A DNA stretch of 64,000 bases, from NCBI RefSeq assembly GCF_002104765.1, contig NZ_NCXM01000002.1, forward strand, positions 186,001 through 250,000, given 5' to 3'. The translations under genes and the position numbers were made by a program. The notes under the pieces are model-generated. The model had not been told where the DNA came from. It ran no database searches and worked only from the letters and a program-made list of their open reading frames with translations. Source of the stretch: Mycolicibacterium vulneris. Its GTDB lineage: Bacteria > Actinomycetota > Actinomycetes > Mycobacteriales > Mycobacteriaceae. Below are positions 56,870-64,000 of this stretch, piece after piece. The stretch's first letter is position 1, and each line of letters begins with the position of its first letter.

Positions 56870-58624
56870 CTATTTTGGCATCCGCTCATCTGAGGGCCCT
56901 CGCTCGCCGGCGCTAGTAGCCCGCATGATTGGCTGCGTTTCCCCGAACATCTCGGAAACCTTTGTGGCGAGGTGAAGGTTGAGGCGCGTCTCCACGTTCT
57001 GCAGGTCATGGCCCGAAATGTCGCGGATGCGCCCGAGGCGGTAACGCAGGGTACTGCGGTGAATGTTGAGCGCGCGCGCCGTGTGATCGTAATTCCCTCC
57101 GGAATCCAGATAGCGCGCCAGGGTGTTGACCAGTTCGGCGCTTTTCTCCTGGTCATATGCCATGAGGGGGCCTAGCCATTCCGCTAAGAATTCACGAACC
57201 TCGGGGCTGTTGTCGCTCGGATCGAGGATTCGGCACACGCCTAGGTCGTCAAAGCGACGGAAACCGTGCCGGCCTACCGAAGCTTTCTGCATGCGCAAGG
57301 TTCGTCGGGCCTCTGCGAAGGACCGCGGTAGCTCGGAGGGAGTTGTCGCGACCGACCCGATCGCGATCCACCCACGCCCGTTCCCAACAGCCGTGGAGAT
57401 CGCACGATACAGAGAACGTGGCTCGGGCAAATCCTCGGTGAGCAGGATTGTCATCGACGGGCGGCGCGCGCAAAGCGGGCGCAAACCGGCGGAGGTCGCC
57501 CACCGAGTGGCCGACCGGGCGATGAGGGCGCCGTCGATTTCGGCGCTCCATTGCAGGACCGTCACCCGGTGCGGCCTGCGCAGGTTGTAACCCAGGGCCT
57601 CACCCCGGGCATATGCCGTCGCATTATCAGTTCCGGCGAGCAGATCGTCGACCAGATCCCGACTCAGTCGCAATTCCGTTTCTGCGAGTGAGCGCTGATG
57701 GGCGAATTCCACTGCCAACACCGCCGCCGCGTATTCCAGCGCGAAGATATCGAGCCGATCAGCCCGGCGCTGCGGATCGTGCAGCACGACGACTCCGAGG
57801 AAATCTGCCTTTGCGCGGATAAGGCTGAAGATCCGGTTCCCGCAGTCGCTGTGGTGTCCATGCGATCCTGCGTTGCGAATCACGTCTTCGCGGTTGCCCC
57901 CGCCGACCGCCCGATATGCGGTGGGAATCGGCGCGGGCGACCATGCTCGCAAGTTTCCAAACGTGTCCTCGACTGAGACTGTCAATGAGGTCAGGTCGTG
58001 CAATGCGTCTGCAATTCCGGCCGCATCCGCTGATCCGGACAGGTTGGTCAGGACCTTATGGATGTGCTCCCGTCGCTCGAGTTCGGCCACGCTGCGTGAC
58101 ATCCGGCGAATCGTCTTCTCGTATCTGTCAGTCAGCTCCCTGAGCTGGATGTGTTGGCGTCGTCCCCTTTCGATGACGTCGGCACTTGCCATCGCGGTGG
58201 CCGCCTGCTGCGCGAGTGCTTTGAGCAACACCAACTCGTGGCAGGAGGCGGGATCCTGGGCGCGGACAACCAGGACACCGGTTACGGCATCGGTGGTGCG
58301 CAGCGTGATCGCATATCGCCAATTCGAGTCGGGGAGCACGATCTCGTGATCGATGCCCAGGCTGGCGGCGATGGCCGCGTCGAGGGCGCTGTCCAGCGGG
58401 CGGTCAGGATCGCTGTTATGGATCAGGGATCCGTCGACCAACCGATAGGCGTTTTCAGTGGAGCACTTGCCCAGGCATTGCACTGCCTCCGCGGCCAATT
58501 CCAGTACGGCGTCGGCCGGGCGACCGTCGAACATCAATGAAGACAGAATGAAAACGCCGTACAAGCTTGGAAGCTCGGCACGGTGATCGATGCCCGCCTT
58601 CGGTCCTGACGTATCCACAGTCAT
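56870..58624 (-). CDS. PucR/CdaR-type transcriptional regulator
   Basis: 584 aa with GAGGTGGGG upstream. N-terminal GAF-like sensing region (IVLPDSNWRYAITLRTTDAV, LLKALAQQAATAMASADVIE), a coiled-coil linker (RQHIQLRELTDRYEKTIRRM), and the C-terminal HTH_30 VNTLARYLDSGGNYDHTARA then LNIHRSTLRYRLGRI. Same architecture as 49379-51031. The final about 17 residues are basic and variable. Confidence 0.86.
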   Translation of the reverse strand: MTVDTSGPKAGIDHRAELPSLYGVFILSSLMFDGRPADAVLELAAEAVQCLGKCSTENAYRLVDGSLIHNSDPDRPLDSALDAAIAASLGIDHEIVLPDSNWRYAITLRTTDAVTGVLVVRAQDPASCHELVLLKALAQQAATAMASADVIERGRRQHIQLRELTDRYEKTIRRMSRSVAELERREHIHKVLTNLSGSADAAGIADALHDLTSLTVSVEDTFGNLRAWSPAPIPTAYRAVGGGNREDVIRNAGSHGHHSDCGNRIFSLIRAKADFLGVVVLHDPQRRADRLDIFALEYAAAVLAVEFAHQRSLAETELRLSRDLVDDLLAGTDNATAYARGEALGYNLRRPHRVTVLQWSAEIDGALIARSATRWATSAGLRPLCARRPSMTILLTEDLPEPRSLYRAISTAVGNGRGWIAIGSVATTPSELPRSFAEARRTLRMQKASVGRHGFRRFDDLGVCRILDPSDNSPEVREFLAEWLGPLMAYDQEKSAELVNTLARYLDSGGNYDHTARALNIHRSTLRYRLGRIRDISGHDLQNVETRLNLHLATKVSEMFGETQPIMRATSAGERGPSDERMPK

Positions 58625-58878
58625 GGCCCCACCTCGTCATTTCCCGACCTGACATCCCCGCTGTACCCGGGACGGCGCCGGTTCAACCAATAGGGATAAG
58701 GGCAAACCATAACCGATAGCCGTTGCGGGACAATCGATCTGAGGTGATGGTGCGCGCGAATTCAGCCCACCGCTGCAAATTGTCGTCATCAATTTAGGCC
58801 TCGGAGGGTGAAGAGTCCGGGCGCGATGCCGGTGCGAGGGTGGGATGGTGTCGTTTAGCGACGGAAGGAACTTCCGGA

Positions 58879-59121
58879 ATGGAAAGCGCAGTGCGGAGCG
58901 CCAGCCTAGCCACGCAGCCTGTTGCCCAAGCATCCGGAACGGCCACAGTCGGCGGCGGTCTGACCGTCAACCGGCTCGGCTTCGGCGCGACGCCCCTCAC
59001 GGGGAAGGGCGTGCGGGGCCCGCCCGCCGACCGCGCCGAATGCGTGCCCGTGTTGCGGCGCGCCGTCGAGCTGGGGGTCAACTTCGTCGCAGCCGCGGAC
59101 TCCTACGGCCCGTACATCTGA
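58879..59121 (+). pseudogene. Aldo/keto reductase N-terminal fragment
   Basis: From ATG 58879 (AAGGAA upstream): LTVNRLGFGATPLTGKGVRG through CVPVLRRAVELGVNFVAAAD then SYGPYI and stop. This is the first strand to the catalytic Asp/Tyr region (FVAAADSYGP, usually FIDTADSYGP) of an aldo/keto reductase; the remaining 200 or so residues are missing. Downstream is the end of an AraC gene on the other strand, so a deletion or rearrangement truncated it. Confidence 0.75.
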
Positions 59122-59154
59122 GAGGATCCTTCACGAGGTGCTGCACCCCCGCAG

Positions 59155-60159
59155 CTAAAACGGCGACGCGGGGGGAGGGTCGCCGACCCGGTGTCGCAGT
59201 GTTTCCGAGGGAGATTCGCCGAACAGCTGATGATACTGACTGGCGAACCTGCCAAGGTGCATGAACCCCCAACGGCCCGCGACCATCGTCACCGTGACCG
59301 ACTCGGGTGAGCTAGCGGCAAGTTCTGTGTGGACCCGATGTAACCGAAGCCGCCGCAAGTAGGCCATCGGCGAGGGCTGATCGGACCTCTCAAATGCCCG
59401 CTGCAGGGCTCGTGCGCTTACCCCGGTTGCTCGTGCGAGGTCGGCAGTGCTCCAAGGTGTTTCCGGGTGTGCGTGCATCAGATCGATCGCGCGCTTTGCG
59501 GCAGTGGAGCTTGCCGCCCCTTCACTTTCAGCCAAGGCCTCGGTGTAATTGTGGGGTTGTATTTGCAGCAGGCCCTGGATCAGCAGAAGCTGCAAGTTCG
59601 CCACGGCGAGCCGGTGGTTGAGAAGCCCGCCCGGTTGCCCGGCTTCACGTGCCAATAGCCAGACTAAGCGGTACCAATCGTGTGCAGCGTTGGTGCTCAG
59701 GTTGAACTGCCGGGCAAACGAAATCCGTTTGCGCACAGGGCGGTTGAGCATGGCTTCCAGCTGCCTTCGCATCTGCGGTTCAGAAACCTTGAGACAGATC
59801 TGACCGCAGTCGCCGGACCAGTCAAGCACGCACGGCGTGCCCGGTGTGAACACCGCGACTGACCCGGTCGTCGTCTTGATGAGCTCGCCGTCACGCCACC
59901 GGCTCACCGCCCTGCCTGACAAAGGGGCATCGATGTAATAGGCAGTCACGTCGTTTGCCCGGATGGTGATGTCGGCGCCGAAGCCAAGGTAGCCGGCGGT
60001 AAACAGCGGAAGTTGCACCGCATTCATCTGCATGTTCACCGATTTGGTCTTGTTCGGAATCAGCTCGGCGGCGACATAGACGCGGCCTAAGGCATTGGCC
60101 GCCTCGTCGACGTCCGTTGCCCGGACCTCAGGCGCCAGGTCGAAGGGTAGCTCGGTCAA
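59155..60159 (-). CDS. AraC-family transcriptional regulator, paralogue of 55233-56255
   Basis: 334 aa from TTG at 60159 with GGGAGCG upstream. Sensor part DVDEAANALGRVYVAAELIP and SVAVFTPGTPCVLDWSGDCG, then HTH_18: WSTADLARATGVSARALQRA, FERSDQPSPMAYLRRLRLHR and WGFMHLGRFASQYHQLFGES. Co-linear with the other AraC protein along its length. The natural target could have been the adjacent broken aldo/keto reductase. Confidence 0.9.
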   Translation of the reverse strand: MTELPFDLAPEVRATDVDEAANALGRVYVAAELIPNKTKSVNMQMNAVQLPLFTAGYLGFGADITIRANDVTAYYIDAPLSGRAVSRWRDGELIKTTTGSVAVFTPGTPCVLDWSGDCGQICLKVSEPQMRRQLEAMLNRPVRKRISFARQFNLSTNAAHDWYRLVWLLAREAGQPGGLLNHRLAVANLQLLLIQGLLQIQPHNYTEALAESEGAASSTAAKRAIDLMHAHPETPWSTADLARATGVSARALQRAFERSDQPSPMAYLRRLRLHRVHTELAASSPESVTVTMVAGRWGFMHLGRFASQYHQLFGESPSETLRHRVGDPPPASPF

Positions 60160-60703
60160 ATTTCGCTCCCAGCCTGGAGTCAGCGGTTCGTGCCTCCCGC
60201 TTCAGTCAAACCAGCATGCTACCGCTAGCCGTACCGGCCTGGACCGCGCAGGGAAACATTCAACGCATTCGTGTACACCTCTGCACCGTGCCGGTCGGCA
60301 GAAAACATTCGTAGCAGTGGTCCCGTCAGAGCCAAGTTAATCGAGCAGGAACGCCGGGTTCATCTCCAACCTGCGTGCCTCCGGTTGACGGGAAGCGGAC
60401 AATTTGGGGCCGCTTATCGGATATCACATGGCTGTATCGGTCCGCTTTGCTACAGCGAGGGACCCGACGCGAGGGGAGGCGACGTGAAAAAACCAGGCTC
60501 TGGGGCGGACGACTGCTGGCTGCTTCGGCATCGTGGGTGTCTCCAACGGGGTGATCACCGTAAACGTCAAAGTAAAGCGAATGACATCGCGATAAAGCGT
60601 GGCGTCATCGCCCCGGCAAGACGCTGCGTGAGGCCACTGAAGCGCCGACCAACTGATCACGCAAGGTCGGAACCCATTTGAGCAAATACTGCGAGAGGCA
60701 GCT
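60160..60703. other. 544 bases with no recognisable gene
   Basis: Promoter side of the minus-strand AraC gene followed by a stretch with no coding character on either strand. Nothing repeated or palindromic stands out. Confidence 0.35.
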
Positions 60704-60964
60704 TTGAGAACCGCGGTCGTCTACCGAACCCATGCCAAGGCGTTGAAGAAAAAGTGTGAGCAGGCCAACTACGGCGAGCCCGATGAAGTCCAGTTCGAGA
60801 TGTGCGAATTCACCGATGGCAGAGTGGCGCAACGCTGGCGCGTGGGCGCGCGAAGCTGCGTGTGGTGGGACTCGTTAGAAGATCTCTACGCCATCCATGT
60901 CTACGCGCACCCCGATTACGGGACGCGCGTCGAATGGTCAGACGGCTACGTAGAGGAACTATAG
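60704..60964 (+). CDS. Small conserved-looking protein (86 aa)
   Basis: 86 aa from TTG at 60704 (GAGAGGCA upstream). VVYRTHAKALKKKCEQANYG, FEMCEFTDGRVAQRWRVGAR, SCVWWDSLEDLYAIHVYAHP: well-mixed, Trp-rich composition typical of a real small alpha/beta protein. No family recognised. Confidence 0.55.
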   Translation: MRTAVVYRTHAKALKKKCEQANYGEPDEVQFEMCEFTDGRVAQRWRVGARSCVWWDSLEDLYAIHVYAHPDYGTRVEWSDGYVEEL

Positions 60965-61373
60965 CCGTGCCTGGTGCCGGGAAACATGGTGGCGGGCGAC
61001 TGCAGGCTACCCTGCCGATGAACCGAAAGCCAACGGTGGCAGAGCAGTTTGCTCCGAGGAGATCGTAGACCGAGCAACCAACGCCGGGATCCGCGGCAGC
61101 CCGAGCGCGATGACGCGATGGCTGGGTGTCGGAAGGGCTCGCGCCGAATAGTCGGATTTTTGGCGCGGAGCTGTCTCAAGGAGAGAACTCAGCGGGAGGT
61201 TTCGGCATGTGATGCGCCGAGCCGAGAGGTGTAGCAGCTCATCTGTCTCGTCGGGCCTATTCAGGCCCCAGCATCTTGTGCTGCAGTGCCGAGTTCTGCG
61301 GGGGCCCAGTCGGGCAAGGTTAGTCCAGGCCCGGGTGTTCATCTCGGACCCGACAAACCCTCAGGAGCCAGAT
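60965..61373. other. 409 bases, leader of the eRF1-like operon
   Basis: No gene seen. AGGAG at 61362-61366 precedes the 59-aa gene at 61374. No definite promoter was identified. Confidence 0.35.
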
Positions 61374-61553
61374 ATGACAACAGCCAACGAGGACAGAGAG
61401 CGCGACTTTCTCGCGAAGTGCATCGCCGACGCTTACCAGATGCTCGACATCATTCCCGGGGTGAATCCCAATGGCGCCGCGCTGGTATGGCTTGCCGATC
61501 AGTTCATGCAGGTGCGTCGTCGAACCGAGAGCCAACTTGCGTCGACAGCGTGA
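61374..61553 (+). CDS. Small protein coupled to an eRF1-like gene (59 aa)
   Basis: 59 aa, AGGAG in good position. DRERDFLAKCIADAYQMLDI followed by PNGAALVWLADQFMQVRRRT looks like two or three helices. The stop overlaps the start of the next gene (GTGA), so it is translated with it and may be a small partner. No family recognised. Confidence 0.65.
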   Translation: MTTANEDRERDFLAKCIADAYQMLDIIPGVNPNGAALVWLADQFMQVRRRTESQLASTA

Positions 61554-62665
61554 TCACGGCTGATACCGTCAACCGGATCCTGCGGTTCCATGGACAGGGC
61601 CTGCCGGTTGTTTCCCTGTACGCCCGAGTGCCCTGCCAGCCGCAAGGGCGCGTTGTGAGCCTGCGCAGCGAGGTGGATAGTCAGCTGCACGTCATCCGGC
61701 CGATGGCCAAGGACCGTAGCCTTGGCCACGACGCCAGGATGTCCATACGCGGTGACATCGACCGAATCATGGATGTCGCGGGGCAGGAACGCTGGCCCCC
61801 CGGCGCGGTTGCGCTGTTCTCCTGCAGCGGCCTCGGGTTTTTCGAGGAAGTGATTTTGCCACGACAGGTCCGAGAGCGGGTCATCGTCGACGAAACCGCG
61901 TGGGTCCGCCCAATGCTGGCCGTGCTCGACGAGTACCACCGCTGTTGCGTCGCCGCGGTCGACCGAGAGGGTGCCCGCATCTGGGAGCTCTATCGCGACG
62001 AAATGCAGGAGCGGGGCACGCTGTCGCTTTCCGCCAAGCCGGTCCGAAACCAGGACAAGCTTGAGGAGCTGACCAAAAGGCACTTCCGCGAAGTGATAAC
62101 CACGATCGACAAGCTCTACCGGGGAGGCGAATTCGAGCTGTTGATCGTCGGCGGCCATCGCCCAGAACTGCCGCGCTTCCTCGACCTGCTCACCCATGAA
62201 CTGCGGGGGGTGCTCGCCGGCACCTTCCCGGTCGACGACGACGCGAGGAGCGGCTTTGGCGAGCTCAAACGGCAGGCAATCGCGGTTGTGGACCGCTACG
62301 AGCGCGCCGGGGAGGAGCGGATGGTCGCAGAAGTCGTTGAGACGTCGGCTGCTGGGGGTTTGGCCGTGCTCGGCCTTGAGCGGTGCCTGTGGGCCGGCAG
62401 CGTTTCCGCCGTCGATCGCCTCTTGATTCAAGACGGCGCGATCGCACCCGGGGTGATCTGCGACCGCGATCACTGGTTGGCCCTCGCGGGCGATACATGC
62501 CCACTGTCCGGTGGGCCGGTGCGGACTGCGCCCGACGTGATTGACGAACTCGTGCAGGTCGTCATAGACGATGGTGGCGCCATTAAACACGTCTCCGCCG
62601 ATACGGCCCTCACGGAGTGTGTGGCCGCGGCGTCGTTGCGGTTTCCTCTTCCACCCGAGCCATGA
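61550..62665 (+). CDS. eRF1-like (baeRF-type) domain protein
   Basis: 371 aa from GTG at 61550. An N-terminal region (LPVVSLYARVPCQPQGRVVS, ALFSCSGLGFFEEVILPRQV) is followed by CCVAAVDREGARIWELYRDE and FELLIVGGHRPELPRFLDLL, the layout of bacterial proteins related to eRF1/Pelota domains 2 and 3, to which mycobacterial Rv2629-type proteins also belong. The Gly-Gly-Gln release motif is not seen. These proteins are thought to act on stalled ribosomes or in stress; function here is inferred. Confidence 0.7.
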   Translation: MITADTVNRILRFHGQGLPVVSLYARVPCQPQGRVVSLRSEVDSQLHVIRPMAKDRSLGHDARMSIRGDIDRIMDVAGQERWPPGAVALFSCSGLGFFEEVILPRQVRERVIVDETAWVRPMLAVLDEYHRCCVAAVDREGARIWELYRDEMQERGTLSLSAKPVRNQDKLEELTKRHFREVITTIDKLYRGGEFELLIVGGHRPELPRFLDLLTHELRGVLAGTFPVDDDARSGFGELKRQAIAVVDRYERAGEERMVAEVVETSAAGGLAVLGLERCLWAGSVSAVDRLLIQDGAIAPGVICDRDHWLALAGDTCPLSGGPVRTAPDVIDELVQVVIDDGGAIKHVSADTALTECVAAASLRFPLPPEP

Positions 62666-62809
62666 CGGGTCTGGAAGATATTGCACGGATGCGCCCAGCA
62701 GGACGATTCTGGGTGGCCAAATTCATCTCGTTGGAAGGAAGCATCGCTGGTTGGCGGCAATCACGATGGCAGGGCGGCATGTTACGAACGAGCTGAGGTG
62801 AGCTGCGCC

Positions 62810-63787
62810 ATGGAGAACGAACGGGTTCTCGTCACCGGAGGGTCGGGCTTCGTGGGTTCTCACTGCGTCTTCGCACTGCTGAACGCCGGCTATCGTGTCT
62901 GCGCGACCGTGAGATCGGCCGAACGCGAAGCCGACGTCCGAAACATGTTCGCGCATGCTGGCTTAACGCCCGGCGATAACCTCACATTCGCTGTCGCCGA
63001 CCTCACCTCCGATGCCGGCTGGCCCGAGGCGATCGACGGCAGCGGCTTCGTCCTGCATGTCGCCTCGCCTTACCCACCTGATGAGCCCGCCCACGAAGAC
63101 GAGGTGATCGTGCCCGCTCGTGACGGCACGCTTCGCGTCCTGCGCGCCGCTCGCGACGCGGGTGTCAAGCGGGTGGTACTCACGTCGTCGTTCGTCGCCA
63201 TCGGCTGCGGCCACCGCGATGTCGACCGCGAGTTCACCGAGGATGATTGGACCGATCTCGGCGGTGAAGGCATCACTGCCTACGTCAAGTCCAAGGTGCT
63301 CGCCGAACGTGCGGCGTGGGACTTCGCTGAAAAGGAAGCCGGCCGAACCGAACTCAGTGTCGTCAACCCGACCGCGACCTTCGGTCCGACGCTCAGCGAC
63401 GACATTTCCGCTTCTCTGGCGCCGATTCTGACTCTGCTCATGGCAGGGGAGGAGCCGGTATTGATGGCGAACCTCCGGTTTCCGGTGGCTGATGTGCGGG
63501 ACGTTGCCGACCTCCACCTGCGCGCGATGACGCACCCCGCCGCCGCGGGTCAGCGCTTCATTGCCTGCTGCGATGGCGGTCCCATCACGATGCGACAGGC
63601 CGCACATATCCTACGTGACTGGGTGAGCGCCGACTCCGTCGCCGCATCACCTGTCCTCGGTCGGGCCGGGCGACCGTCCAACCGAAAGGCCAAGGCCTAC
63701 CTAAGCTTTAGCCCCCGAGCAATCGACGAAGCGCTTCTGTCAACCGCAGGAAGCCTCGTCCGTCTCGGGCTGGTGCCAACTCCGTGA
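62810..63787 (+). CDS. Extended SDR: NAD(P)-dependent epimerase/dihydroflavonol-4-reductase type
   Basis: 325 aa from the ATG at 62810 (GAGGTGAG upstream). Rossmann motif VLVTGGSGFVGSHCVFALLN (residues 5-24), the catalytic Ser in VVLTSSFVAIG and Y-X3-K in AYVKSKVLAER, then NPTATFGPTL and the VADVRDVADLHLRAM block typical of dihydroflavonol-4-reductase/aldehyde-reductase-like SDRs. Substrate unknown. The last 210 bases of the window after it hold no gene that I can see. Confidence 0.9.
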   Translation: MENERVLVTGGSGFVGSHCVFALLNAGYRVCATVRSAEREADVRNMFAHAGLTPGDNLTFAVADLTSDAGWPEAIDGSGFVLHVASPYPPDEPAHEDEVIVPARDGTLRVLRAARDAGVKRVVLTSSFVAIGCGHRDVDREFTEDDWTDLGGEGITAYVKSKVLAERAAWDFAEKEAGRTELSVVNPTATFGPTLSDDISASLAPILTLLMAGEEPVLMANLRFPVADVRDVADLHLRAMTHPAAAGQRFIACCDGGPITMRQAAHILRDWVSADSVAASPVLGRAGRPSNRKAKAYLSFSPRAIDEALLSTAGSLVRLGLVPTP

Positions 63788-64000
63788 CCATTTACCTGCC
63801 GTTGAGTCGCAGTGAGGCAGTCCTACCTGACTGAACCGAACTAGGCTCGACGGAAACACCTGGCGCGCGTCCTATCAGAGGCCAAAACGGCGACCCCTGA
63901 ATATGCGGAACGAACCGATGCTCACGCGCAGCGGCGAGAGTTGGAGATGGCTAAGACTTTCGAGAGTATGAGACCGCTATTCTGTTGGCCCGCAAGAGAT

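Overview
The window reads as a Mycobacterium chromosome. The first 14 kb is a dense, one-directional, very G+C-rich run whose order (NAD kinase, recN, steA-like, mctB/steB-like, pyrG, ADP-ribose pyrophosphatase, xerD, then parA-like, scpA, scpB, rluB-like, cmk, der, tRNA-Pro) matches the Rv1695-Rv1713 block of M. tuberculosis as I remember it. Most junctions overlap by 4 bases or abut. The species cannot be named from this; a non-tuberculous Mycobacterium is likely because the accessory DNA after the tRNA is not part of the M. tuberculosis layout.

From 14394 to 29933 lies an integrated element of about 15.5 kb. It is bounded by an exact 43-base direct repeat equal to the 3' part of the tRNA-Pro(GGG) gene, starting at the anticodon loop. 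It carries a tyrosine integrase, an excisionase-like helix-turn-helix protein, a RecA-fold replication ATPase with an iteron-like repeat cluster at its 3' end, a WhiB-like protein, several small phage-type genes (including a terminase-small-subunit-like protein and a short protein resembling the start of a tape-measure protein), and no capsid, portal or large-terminase gene. That content resembles a phage satellite rather than a full prophage. Its cargo is a translationally coupled three-gene set (MmeI-like adenine methyltransferase without an obvious nuclease motif, superfamily 2 helicase, GIY-YIG/T5orf172 protein) and a second, oppositely oriented two-gene set (DUF6932-like nucleotidyltransferase-fold protein plus an unknown partner). 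Both cargo blocks look less G+C-rich than the core.

From 30 kb to 64 kb is a second accessory region that is chromosomal in character. It is rich in stress and dormancy-type genes: LtrA, Dps, three DJ-1/PfpI proteins, Hsp20, two DUF2267 proteins, small antibiotic-monooxygenase-fold proteins, a lipoprotein, a catalytically altered inositol-monophosphatase-family protein, a beta-phosphoglucomutase/GH65 phosphorylase fusion, and a second-copy pentose-phosphate cluster in which zwf is intact but tal is frameshifted and tkt is truncated. Further along are two PucR-type regulators, two AraC regulators, a GAF-ANTAR protein, a STAS protein, an AI-2E-family permease, an eRF1-like protein and an extended SDR reductase. 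These are interleaved with decayed genes (dnaK, IS transposase, MFS, glycogen debranching enzyme, aldo/keto reductase), so the region looks like an old stress island that is being eroded.

The best candidates for something undescribed are the satellite-like element as a whole, its methyltransferase-helicase-GIY-YIG cargo, the nucleotidyltransferase pair beside it, and a third partial copy of the attachment core immediately upstream of the integrase gene.
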